Shown: positions 11,063 to 21,612 of the stretch, one piece after another
How positions within the stretch are numbered: position 1 is the stretch's first letter
Layout: each line of letters begins with the position of its first letter
Source: Halomonas fontilapidosi
GTDB taxonomy: Bacteria > Pseudomonadota > Gammaproteobacteria > Pseudomonadales > Halomonadaceae
Direction of reading: 5' to 3'
NCBI RefSeq assembly: GCF_014192285.1
Contig: NZ_JACHXQ010000001.1
Coordinates: 712,581-776,580 of the forward strand
DNA: 64,000 bases
Translations under genes and position numbers: made by a program
Notes under the pieces: model-generated
What the model was told of the DNA's origin: nothing
What the model saw: the letters and a program-made list of their open reading frames with translations, nothing else
Databases searched by the model: none

Positions 11063-11674
11063 ATGAACCTTTACCTGCTGCACAAGCCCTACCGCATGCT
11101 TTCCCAGTTCACCGACCGCACGCCACCGGACGGTGGGCCGCGTGCGACGCTGGGCGACGTCATCGATGTCCCCGACATCTACCCGGCGGGTCGACTCGAC
11201 CATGACTCCGAGGGACTGCTGCTGCTCAGCGACGACGGCGAACTGATCCATCGCATCAGCGACCCTCGCCACAAGCAGCAAAAGACCTACCGCGTGCAGG
11301 TTGAGGGCGAGCCCAGCGAAGCCGCCCTGCGGGCACTCCGCGATGGGGTCATGCTCAAGGATGGCAGGACCCGGCCGGCGAAGGTGCGACGCCTGGCGTC
11401 GAGCGAGCTGCCCGAACGTAACCCACCCCTGGACACGAAGCGCCACCCGTGCACCCGCTGGTTGGAGCTGACCATCACCGAGGGACGCAACCGCCAGGTC
11501 CGGCGCATGACCGCCCACGTCGGACACCCCACCCTGAGACTGGTCCGCGTGGCCATTGGCCCCTGGACGCTGGAAGGCCTGGCCCCGGGTGAGTGGCGCC
11601 GCGAGACCCTTCATGCCCCGCGCAAGCCACCGACAGGCGCGCGCCGGGCCCGAGCAAGAGGAGGCCGCCGATGA
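11063..11674 (+). CDS. rluE: 23S rRNA pseudouridine(2457) synthase RluE
   Basis: It isomerises one uridine of 23S rRNA (U2457 in E. coli numbering). The 203-residue protein lacks an S4 domain and is of the RsuA/RluE type: NLYLLHKPYRMLSQFTD at the N-terminus, catalytic motif GRLDHDSEGLLLLSDDG with Asp46, then KTYRVQVEG and the C-terminal EGRNRQVRRM. An Arg-rich tail (last 20 residues) follows. Gene order icd-rluE-nudJ-mnmA-hflD-purB is the same as in E. coli, here with the second isocitrate dehydrogenase inserted. The stop overlaps the nudJ start (ATGA). Confidence 0.93.
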   Translation: MNLYLLHKPYRMLSQFTDRTPPDGGPRATLGDVIDVPDIYPAGRLDHDSEGLLLLSDDGELIHRISDPRHKQQKTYRVQVEGEPSEAALRALRDGVMLKDGRTRPAKVRRLASSELPERNPPLDTKRHPCTRWLELTITEGRNRQVRRMTAHVGHPTLRLVRVAIGPWTLEGLAPGEWRRETLHAPRKPPTGARRARARGGRR

Positions 11675-12120
11675 GCCGCTGGCAGCCCTACATCAGCGTC
11701 GCCACCGTGGTCGAGCGGGCCGGCCGTTTCCTGATGGTCGAGGAGGAGCGCGGCAGATCCGTGACGCTATTCAACCAGCCGGCCGGCCACCTGGAGCCCG
11801 GTGAGCGGATCAAGGAAGCCGCCCTGCGCGAGCTGCGCGAAGAGACCGCCTGGCAGGTGGGCATCACCGACTATCTGGGCATGTACGTCTACCACACGCC
11901 GGATGGCCTGACCTTTCACAGTCACGGCTTCTTCGGCATGGCGCTGGCGCATCTGGGCAACGAGCTGGACCCGGCCATCCTCGCCGTGCACTGGCTGACC
12001 CTGGAGGAACTCGAGGCGCTGGACCGCGAAGGCCGTCTGCGCAGCCCGCTGGTGCTGCGGCGCGTCCGCGATGCCCTGGCGAGTCGCTTCTATCCCATGG
12101 ACGTGATTCACGAGCGCTGA
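11671..12120 (+). CDS. nudJ: Nudix phosphatase NudJ
   Basis: NudJ hydrolyses nucleoside di/triphosphates and hydroxymethylpyrimidine pyrophosphate in E. coli; the substrate here is inferred from orthology. The 149-residue protein has the Nudix box beginning at Gly39 (GHLEPGE...LRELREET, with the REXXEE core). ATG 11671 overlaps the rluE stop by 4 nt and has AAGAGGAGG upstream; longer in-frame starts would run into rluE. Context matches the E. coli ymfC-ymfB-mnmA order. Confidence 0.92.
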   Translation: MSRWQPYISVATVVERAGRFLMVEEERGRSVTLFNQPAGHLEPGERIKEAALRELREETAWQVGITDYLGMYVYHTPDGLTFHSHGFFGMALAHLGNELDPAILAVHWLTLEELEALDREGRLRSPLVLRRVRDALASRFYPMDVIHER

Positions 12121-12134
12121 GGGGCAAGGGGCAA
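12121..12134 (+). repeat. Two copies of the GGGGCAA heptamer after nudJ
   Basis: GGGGCAA occurs twice in tandem starting on the first base after the nudJ stop codon, followed by GCCCGTGGG. It is the same unit as the eight-copy array at 16582. Confidence 0.8.
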
Positions 12135-12200
12135 GCCCGTGGGTTTCCTTGTAGCTAGCTCGTTGCGGCTGACCGCTCGGCGCCTGGCGACAAGATCATG

Positions 12201-12206
12201 TATAAT
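12201..12206 (+). promoter_or_regulatory. Candidate -10 box for the mnmA operon
   Basis: A perfect TATAAT lies 39 nt before mnmA in the 124-bp gap after nudJ. No good -35 hexamer is present at 16-18 bp, so activity would depend on an activator or other contacts. Confidence 0.4.
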
Positions 12207-12244
12207 CGCGCCCCATTTGAGCCATACCCGATTCGAGAGCGCCC

Positions 12245-13353
12245 ATGACCGCCACCACAGGCAAGGTGATCGTCGGCATGTCCGGCGGCGTCGACTCCTC
12301 CGTGTCCGCCCTGCTGCTGCTGGAACAGGGCTTCGACGTCGAAGGCCTGTTCATGAAGAACTGGGACGAGGACGACGGCACCGAGTACTGCACCGCCAAG
12401 GCCGATCTGGCCGACGCCGAGGCCGTGTGCGAAAAGCTCGGCATCCGGCTGCATACCGCCAACTTCGCCGCCGAGTATTGGGACAATGTGTTCGAGCATT
12501 TCCTGGCCGAGTACCAGGCAGGGCGCACCCCGAACCCAGATATCCTCTGCAACCGCGAGATCAAGTTCAAGGTGTTCCTGGAGTACGCCGAGATGCTGGG
12601 TGCCGAGAAGATCGCCACTGGGCACTATGTGCGCGGCGGCATTCGCGACGGCAGACCGCGCCTGCTCAAGGGGCTCGACCCCAACAAGGACCAGAGCTAC
12701 TTCCTGCATGCCGTTCCCGAGGCGGCCATCGCGCGTACCCTCTTCCCGGTGGGCGAGCTGGAGAAGCCCGAGGTGCGCGCCATCGCCGAGCGCCATGACC
12801 TGGTCACCGCACGCAAGAAGGATTCGACAGGCATCTGCTTCATCGGCGAGCGCCGCTTCCGTGATTTCCTCAAGCAGTACCTGCCCGCCCAGCCCGGCGT
12901 GATCGAAACGCCCGACGGCGAGGTCATCGGCGAGCACATGGGGCTGATGTACTACACCCTGGGCCAGCGTCAGGGCCTGGGCATCGGCGGGCTCGCCCAT
13001 CATCCGGACGCCCCCTGGTACGTCGCCGCCAAGGACCTCGAGCGCAATGTGCTCGTTGCCGTACAGGGCAAGCACCACCCGCTGCTCTATACCGACGCGC
13101 TGGCCACCGAAGCCATGGACTGGGTGGCCGGCGAACCGCCGGCCGCGGAGGGCCGCTACACCGCCAAGACCCGCTACCGTCAGGCCGACGTACCCTGCCG
13201 GATACGCGTCACCGCCGAGAACGGCGTCGAGGTGCGCTTCGATGAGCCACAGCGTGCCGTCACTCCCGGCCAGTCGCTGGTCCTCTACGATGGCGAGATC
13301 TGCCTCGGCGGTGGGGTGATCCACGAGACCTGGAACGCCACGGAGCCTGCCTC

Positions 13354-13357
<4 letters not shown>
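12245..13357 (+). CDS. mnmA: tRNA-specific 2-thiouridylase MnmA
   Basis: MnmA thiolates U34 of tRNA-Lys, -Glu and -Gln, using ATP and sulfur relayed by TusE. The 370-residue protein has the PP-loop SGGVDSS at 13-19, the LFMKNWDE segment, the catalytic cysteine in [22 protein letters not shown], and the second catalytic cysteine in [10 protein letters not shown]. Its start is 124 nt after nudJ. It overlaps hflD by ATGA, and the four genes to roxA are nearly gapless. Its substrate tRNA-Glu(UUC) is encoded at 58510 in this window. Confidence 0.97.
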
Positions 13358-16578
<3,221 letters not shown>

Positions 16579-16581
16579 CAG

Positions 16582-16637
16582 GGGGCAAGGGGCAAGGGGC
16601 AAGGGGCAAGGGGCAAGGGGCAAGGGGCAAGGGGCAA
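16582..16637 (+). repeat. Eight perfect tandem GGGGCAA heptamers after roxA
   Basis: The unit GGGGCAA repeats eight times without error, ending in GGGCAT, and fills the gap between roxA and the acetyltransferase gene; the array end is 29 nt before the latter's ATG. A two-copy version follows nudJ at 12121, also directly after a stop codon. Perfect short tandem repeats are prone to slippage; on the minus strand the unit reads as a C-rich TTGCCCC track. Being noncoding, copy change would affect spacing or RNA rather than reading frame. Confidence 0.95.
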
Positions 16638-16666
16638 GGGCATCAGGTTCGAGACAGGAAGGTGAG

Positions 16667-17101
16667 ATGCAAGACGCAGCGCTAGAGATTCTTGAGGGTA
16701 GCTGGGAGGAACTCGGTACCGAGGCATCGGAGATCCGCCGGGTGGTCTTTATCGAGGAGCAGCGGGTGCCTCAAGAGGAGGAGTGGGACGGCCGCGACCC
16801 CGGGTGCTGCCACTTCCTGGCCCTGCTCGACAACCGCCCTGTGGGCACCGCCCGGCTGCTGCCCGATGCCCATATCGGCCGGGTCGCCGTGCTCCCCCAG
16901 GCCCGCGGCCTGGGGATCGGCGCGATCCTGATGCGGTCCGCCATCGAGGCCGCTCGCCGCGATGGCCATGCCGCGGTGGAGCTCGCCGCCCAGACCCATG
17001 CCCTGGCCTTCTACGAACAGCTGGGATTCATGGCCTTCGGTGAGCCCTTTCTCGATGCCGGCATTCCGCACCGCAGTATGCGCCTCATCATCGACGATTG
17101 A
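16667..17101 (+). CDS. GNAT family N-acetyltransferase
   Basis: The 144-residue protein has the GNAT fold: RRVVFIEEQRVPQEEEWDGRD (typical of the YjcF/ElaA-like branch), the acetyl-CoA pyrophosphate loop around VAVLPQARGLGIGAILM, and the C-terminal AFYEQLGFMAFGEPF. ATG 16667 is preceded by AGGAAGGTGAG. A longer in-frame start at 16439 would read through the end of roxA and the repeat and is rejected. The acceptor substrate cannot be told. It may be co-transcribed with roxA through the heptamer array. Confidence 0.87.
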   Translation: MQDAALEILEGSWEELGTEASEIRRVVFIEEQRVPQEEEWDGRDPGCCHFLALLDNRPVGTARLLPDAHIGRVAVLPQARGLGIGAILMRSAIEAARRDGHAAVELAAQTHALAFYEQLGFMAFGEPFLDAGIPHRSMRLIIDD

Positions 17102-17486
17102 GTCGCGCCTATCACCTTCCTCGCGGGAACTCGACTACAGCAAAGGGCGCTCGGTGGCCCGCTGTGTAGTCGGGTTACAACGCCCTCTGCTCCCAAGGGT
17201 CAATTGCTGAAGCCCGGCATCAGGGGCCATAGTGGGATCCATGGCGAGGATGAAACGGCCGTTTGCCGTCGACCGACGAGATCAGGCACAGCGGCTGTCA
17301 CTCCCTCCCCCAAGGTTCGACCAAGGGCGTAGAGACAAGCCCTGGCATCTAGTCGACCCTGAAAGCACTTCGCAGATGCAGCATAAGGCATTGCCGAATA
17401 ATGCAGCAGGCGATTCCAGCGGCCGCGACACCGGTTTTCCGACATCGCGATCACGAGATTCCACTCCTGACCCGAAGGATGGCCCC
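17102..17486. other. Intergenic region upstream of isocitrate lyase, with an inverted repeat
   Basis: The 385 bp hold no convincing gene; a frame open from 17232 is just an upstream extension of aceA. CGACTACA (17132-17139) and TGTAGTCG (17165-17172) are perfect inverted arms 25 nt apart and could end the acetyltransferase transcript or bind a dimeric protein. No clear -35/-10 pair was found for aceA; a weak AATAAT lies at 17397-17402. AAGGAT at 17473-17478 serves as its ribosome site. Confidence 0.4.
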
Positions 17487-19085
17487 ATGACGACATTCAA
17501 AGACGAACTCAAGGCTCTGGCTCAACTGCGCGAAGCCCAACAGGGCAAGTGGGACAACATCAACCCTGAACATGCGGCTCGCATGCGCCTCCAGAACCGC
17601 TTCCAGACTGGCCTGGACATCGCTCGCTATACCGCCAAGATCATGCGCGCGGACATGGCCGCCTACGATGCGGACACCTCGCAGTACACCCAGTCGCTGG
17701 GCTGCTGGCACGGCTTCATCGGTCAGCAGAAGATGCTCTCGATCAAGAAGCACTTCGGCACCACCAAGCGTTCCTACCTGTACCTCTCCGGCTGGATGGT
17801 CGCCGCCCTGCGTTCGGAGTTCGGCCCCCTGCCCGACCAGTCCATGCACGAGAAGACCACCGTGCCGGGCCTGATCGAGGAGCTCTACACCTTCCTGCGC
17901 CAGGCCGACGCTTGGGAGCTCAACCATCTTTTCCGTGACCTGGACGAGGCAAAGAAGGCAGGCGACAACGCCAAGGCGGATGAGCTGGTCGCCAAGATCG
18001 ACAGCCACGAAACCCACATCGTGCCGATCATCGCCGACATCGATGCCGGTTTCGGCAATGCCGAGGCCACCTACCTGCTGTCCAAGAAGATGATCGAGGC
18101 CGGTGCCTGCTGCATCCAGATCGAGAACCAGGTCTCCGACGAGAAGCAGTGCGGCCACCAGGCCGGCAAGGTGACAGTGCCCCACGAGGACTTCATCGCC
18201 AAGATCAACGCCGTACGTTACGCCTTCCTGGAACTCGGCGTGGAAGACGGGGTGATCGTTGCCCGCACCGACTCGCTGGGCGCCGGCCTGACCCAGAAGA
18301 TCGCCGTGACTCAGGAGCCGGGCGACCTCGGCGACCAGTACAACAACTTCCTCGATGGCGACGAGATCGCCTCGGCCTCCGACATCAACAACGGCGACGT
18401 GGTGATCAAGCAGCAAGGCAAGCTGGTCAAGGTCAAGCGCCTGGCCTCCGGCCTCTACGAGTTCAAGCCGGGCACCGGCGAGGACCGAGTGGTGCTGGAC
18501 TGCATCACCAGCCTGCAGAACGGCGCCGACCTGCTGTGGATCGAGACCGAGAAGCCCCACGTCGGCCAGATCGCCGGCATGGTCAACCGCATTCGTGAAG
18601 TGTGTCCGGATGCCAAGCTGGTCTACAACAACTCGCCGTCCTTCAACTGGACCCTGAACTTCCGCCAACAGGTGTTCGATGCCTGGGAACAGGAAGGCAA
18701 GGACGTTTCCGGCTACGACCGCGCCGACCTGATGAACGCCAAGTACGACGACAGCGAGCTGGCGGCGGTGGCCGACGAGTGGACCCAGAACTTCCAGCGC
18801 GATGCCGCCCGTGAGGCCGGTATCTTCCATCACCTGATCACCCTGCCGACTTACCACACCGCGGCCCTCTCCACCGACAACCTGGCCAAGGGCTACTTCG
18901 GCGACGAAGGCATGCTGGCCTATGTTGCCGGCGTGCAGCGCAAGGAGATCCGCGAAGGCATCGCCACCGTCAAACACCAGGACATGGCCGGCTCCAACAT
19001 CGGTGACGACCACAAGGAGTTCTTCCACGGCGAAGCGGCACTCAAGGCCGGCGGCAAGGACAACACCATGAACCAGTTCGGCTAA
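17487..19085 (+). CDS. aceA: Isocitrate lyase (long, Pseudomonas-type)
   Basis: It splits isocitrate into succinate and glyoxylate, the first step of the glyoxylate shunt, competing with both isocitrate dehydrogenases at 7256 and 8688. The 532-residue product is the long ICL subfamily, about 100 residues more than E. coli AceA: QSLGCWHGFIGQQKM, ADIDAGFGNAEATY, the catalytic loop KQCGH at 220-224 with Cys222 (KKCGH in the short form), ARTDSLGAG, NNSPSFNW. ATG 17487 follows AAGGAT; the start agrees with the family. A strong terminator follows. Malate synthase is not in the window. Confidence 0.96.
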   Translation: MTTFKDELKALAQLREAQQGKWDNINPEHAARMRLQNRFQTGLDIARYTAKIMRADMAAYDADTSQYTQSLGCWHGFIGQQKMLSIKKHFGTTKRSYLYLSGWMVAALRSEFGPLPDQSMHEKTTVPGLIEELYTFLRQADAWELNHLFRDLDEAKKAGDNAKADELVAKIDSHETHIVPIIADIDAGFGNAEATYLLSKKMIEAGACCIQIENQVSDEKQCGHQAGKVTVPHEDFIAKINAVRYAFLELGVEDGVIVARTDSLGAGLTQKIAVTQEPGDLGDQYNNFLDGDEIASASDINNGDVVIKQQGKLVKVKRLASGLYEFKPGTGEDRVVLDCITSLQNGADLLWIETEKPHVGQIAGMVNRIREVCPDAKLVYNNSPSFNWTLNFRQQVFDAWEQEGKDVSGYDRADLMNAKYDDSELAAVADEWTQNFQRDAAREAGIFHHLITLPTYHTAALSTDNLAKGYFGDEGMLAYVAGVQRKEIREGIATVKHQDMAGSNIGDDHKEFFHGEAALKAGGKDNTMNQFG

Positions 19086-19114
19086 GGCCGCTGGCGGTAA
19101 CGGCGGGACCCCCG

Positions 19115-19140
19115 AGGGAGGCCACTGGCCTCCCTTTTTT
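19115..19140 (+). terminator. Terminator of aceA
   Basis: AGGGAGGCC and GGCCTCCCT form a perfect 9-bp stem with an ACT loop followed directly by TTTTT, 30 nt after the aceA stop. Confidence 0.9.
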
Positions 19141-19299
19141 CATATTATTGATCGCACGGCGACGCTACACTCTGGCCAAGCATCGGCGCGCTGGCCAAGC
19201 CGGGGCGCAATGGATAGACTCGTTAGAGAACGCTGTCCGCTAACCCTTCATCCCCCCTTGGGGACCGATTGTCCATCACGGACATCAAGGAGATCCTGC

Positions 19300-19767
19300 A
19301 TGAAACGCCTTCTTCCCGTTCTGGCCATCGGCATCCTGACCCTTGCCGGCTGCGCCAACACCGCCCCCTACTCGGGCAATGTCTACAGCGGCAACCAGGC
19401 CAAGACGGCCCAGAACGTCACCTTCGGCACCATCACCGCCCTGCGCCAGGTGCAGATCCAGGCCGACAGCCGGGCCGGCGGCCTGCTCGGCTCCGGCGGC
19501 GGCGCGGTGATCGGCGGCCTGCTCGGTAACCAGGTGGGTGGCGGCAGCGGACGCCAGCTGGCCACCGTGGCCGGTGCCATCGGCGGCGCCGTAGCCGGCA
19601 CCAAGGTCGAGGAAGCGACCAACCGCATCACCGCCTGGGAAATGGAAATCCGCCAGGACAACGGCCAGACCGTGGTCGTGGTCCAGAAGGCAGACCAGAA
19701 CTTCCAGGTCGGCCAGCGCGTCCGCCTGATTGGCAGCGGCACCAACGTCAGTGTGGCCCCTTACTGA
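19300..19767 (+). CDS. slyB: Outer membrane lipoprotein SlyB (glycine-zipper)
   Basis: SlyB lipoproteins sit in the outer membrane and support envelope integrity, often under PhoPQ/Mg2+ control in enterics. The 155-residue precursor has a lipobox LAGC with Cys18. After YSGNVYSGNQAKTAQ comes the SlyB core TFGTITALRQVQI, then a glycine-zipper pair (GGLLGSGGGAVIGGLLGNQVGG; AGAIGGAVAGTKVEE) and the C-terminal beta domain ITAWEMEIRQDNGQTVVVVQ...GQRVRLI. ATG 19300 has AAGGAG upstream. It stands alone between two terminators. Confidence 0.92.
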   Translation: MKRLLPVLAIGILTLAGCANTAPYSGNVYSGNQAKTAQNVTFGTITALRQVQIQADSRAGGLLGSGGGAVIGGLLGNQVGGGSGRQLATVAGAIGGAVAGTKVEEATNRITAWEMEIRQDNGQTVVVVQKADQNFQVGQRVRLIGSGTNVSVAPY

Positions 19768-19805
19768 GGTTGCCCACGGCCGCCTGAAAGGTCGCCAGAA
19801 TGAAG

Positions 19806-19833
19806 AAGGCCCGCGGTGCGATCCGCGGGCCTT
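19806..19833 (+). terminator. Terminator after slyB
   Basis: AAGGCCCGCGG and CCGCGGGCCTT make a perfect 11-bp stem with a 6-nt loop, then GCTCGTT. It lies between slyB and the convergent membrane-protein gene ending at 19893 and could serve both strands. Confidence 0.8.
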
Positions 19834-19892
19834 GCTCGTTACGGTCGCTACGTCAACGGCCAGACGCTATGCGAGTGCTGCTGGATACAGAA

Positions 19893-20174
19893 TCAGTGCT
19901 GGTCGACCTTGTTCATGACCCAGCTAGCGAGCTTGGTGCCGATCGACGCCACTAGTCCGATCACGATCAGCGTGAACAGCATGTCCACGGGGCGCACGAT
20001 GAAGGTGGCACCCAGAACCGCCAGGGCCGGGCACCAGACCCAGCGATCATCCTCGCTGCGCAGCACGGCAGGCAGCAGCGCATCGAGAATGCTGCTGACG
20101 GAGACGTCCCAGCGCTTGAGGAAGAGAAACAGAAGCACGGCGAAGGCAATCAGCCAGATCAGAGTCAAGGTCAT
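19893..20174 (-). CDS. Small inner-membrane protein of unknown function
   Basis: The 93-residue product has a first membrane span near residues 2-19 (LTLIWLIAFAVLLFLFL), a short loop KRWDVSVSSILDALLPAV, a second span around 50-60 and a third at 65-80 (LFTLIVIGLVASIGTKL). I do not recognise the family. ATG 20174 is preceded by TGGAGAG; the longer frame to 20336 is unsupported. It is convergent with slyB and divergent from slyD. Confidence 0.65.
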   Translation of the reverse strand: MTLTLIWLIAFAVLLFLFLKRWDVSVSSILDALLPAVLRSEDDRWVWCPALAVLGATFIVRPVDMLFTLIVIGLVASIGTKLASWVMNKVDQH

Positions 20175-20404
20175 GGCACTCTCCAGGAAAGGGTCGCTTG
20201 GGGGATGGGAAAATCGGACCCCGCAAGGGTATCCCCGCCCGGTAGGCCGCGCAACCGTCCAAAGGTCCCCGCTAGCGCGACTGTATGGGCGTGAATGCGG
20301 CTCAGGCTCGCCCCTCACATCCTGAATTTCCTCCATGCCCCTGACAGCCGCTTGACTGCCGCGTTACCATGTCGCGCTACATGCACTCACCGAAAGGTTC
20401 ATCA

Positions 20405-20887
20405 ATGCAGATTGCGCAGAATTCCGTTGTCGCGTTCCACTACACCCTGACCAACGATTCAGGTGAAGTGCTGGACAGCTCGGAAGGCCGCGAGCCGCTG
20501 ACCTACCTCCACGGCGCCGGCAACATCATTCCGGGCCTCGAGAAGGAGCTGGAAGGTCATGCCACCGGCGAAAAGCTTCAGGTCAAGGTTTCCCCCGAGG
20601 AGGGCTACGGCGACGTCCAGCCGCAGCTCGTTCAGGAAGTGCCGCGCGATGCCTTCCAGGGCGTCGAAAACGTCGAGCCGGGCATGCAGTTCCAGGCCCA
20701 GACCCAGGGCGGCCCGCTGATGGTTACCGTGACCCAGGTCGATGGTGACACCGTCACCGTGGATGGCAACCATCCGCTCGCCGGCCAGCCGCTGAACTTC
20801 GACGTCGAGATCGCCGAGGTTCGCGAGGCCAGCGAGGAAGAAGTCGAGCACGGTCACGTGCACGGCGAGGGCGGCCACGAGCACTGA
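20405..20887 (+). CDS. slyD: FKBP-type peptidyl-prolyl isomerase SlyD
   Basis: SlyD is a cytoplasmic prolyl isomerase and chaperone that also binds Ni2+ for hydrogenase/urease maturation in some species. The 160-residue protein has the split FKBP domain (VVAFHYTLTNDSGEVLDSS, YLHGAGNIIPGLEKEL, VDGNHPLAGQPLNFDVEI) with the inserted IF chaperone domain (about 70-125). The His-rich end HGHVHGEGGHEH is shorter than in E. coli but could bind metal. ATG 20405 follows AAAGG. A strong terminator follows the gene. Confidence 0.95.
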   Translation: MQIAQNSVVAFHYTLTNDSGEVLDSSEGREPLTYLHGAGNIIPGLEKELEGHATGEKLQVKVSPEEGYGDVQPQLVQEVPRDAFQGVENVEPGMQFQAQTQGGPLMVTVTQVDGDTVTVDGNHPLAGQPLNFDVEIAEVREASEEEVEHGHVHGEGGHEH

Positions 20888-20934
20888 GGGCTCGCGTCGA
20901 CCGCACCGGCCGCCGACAGGCGAATCCGGATTCC

Positions 20935-20961
20935 GAAGGGGCAGCCACTGGCTGCCCCTTC
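20935..20961. terminator. Terminator shared by slyD and the convergent CDP-alcohol gene
   Basis: GAAGGGGCAGCC and GGCTGCCCCTTC form a perfect 12-bp stem with an ACT loop between the convergent stops at 20887 and 20967, so it may act in both directions. Confidence 0.8.
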
Positions 20962-20966
20962 GTCGT

Positions 20967-21611
20967 TCAGTTGCTCGGCGGCGTGCGACGCCCCTGCTCG
21001 AAGGCTCGCAGCGTGCGATGGCCGCCCCACAGCCGGGTGGCGGTCGTCACCAGGCAGGCCGCGCCGAAGACCATCGCCAGCAGCGGGAAGTGGTTTGGCA
21101 GCAGGCAGAAGAGCACAAAGGCCAGCACGGTCTCCGTCCCCTCGGTCAGGCCATGCAGGTAGTAGAAGGCCTTCTGCTGGAAGCGCGGCCGTTCCAGGCC
21201 GTAGCGCGTGGCCATGATGGCGAAGGCCAGGAACGAGGTCCCGGTGCCGATGAAGGCAAACAGCAGAAAGGCCGCCGCCAGGGCATTGGCCGCCGGTTCT
21301 GCCAGGGCGAACCCCAGTACCACCGCCGCGTAGAAGACGAAGTCCAGGCCGATATCGAGAAAGCCCCCGGCATCGCTGGCCTCTCCCGTCAGCCGGGCCA
21401 GGGCGCCATCCAGCCCGTCGCCGAGGCGATTGAGCAGGATGGCCACCAGCGCCGGCAGATACCAGCCAAGAGCCAGCAGCGGCAGGGCCAGCATTCCCAC
21501 CAGGAAGGCGACGACCGTCACCTGGTCGGGGCGCACCCTCAGCGCCACCAGGCCGCGGGCCAGCGCCAACAGCGGCCCTTGGGTCAGGGGCATGGTCCAG
21601 CGGTCGAGCAT
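20967..21611 (-). CDS. CDP-alcohol phosphatidyltransferase family membrane protein
   Basis: Members transfer a CDP-linked phosphatidyl or polyol-phosphate group to an alcohol in the inner membrane. The 214-residue protein carries the signature DGLDGALAR...GGFLDIGLD (D-x2-DG-x2-AR-x8-G-x3-D-x3-D) near residues 64-89 and about six hydrophobic spans. ATG 21611 has GGAGGT upstream. Its start is 1 nt from the stop of the upstream TVP38-flavoreductase gene, so the two are an operon. The acceptor alcohol is not evident; it is not the standard pgsA or pssA by context. Confidence 0.88.
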   Translation of the reverse strand: MLDRWTMPLTQGPLLALARGLVALRVRPDQVTVVAFLVGMLALPLLALGWYLPALVAILLNRLGDGLDGALARLTGEASDAGGFLDIGLDFVFYAAVVLGFALAEPAANALAAAFLLFAFIGTGTSFLAFAIMATRYGLERPRFQQKAFYYLHGLTEGTETVLAFVLFCLLPNHFPLLAMVFGAACLVTTATRLWGGHRTLRAFEQGRRTPPSN

Positions 21612-21612
21612 G

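Noticed and set aside
12163..12206. TTGCGG as the -35 partner of the TATAAT before mnmA
   Set aside because: The spacing is about 32 bp, far outside 16-18.
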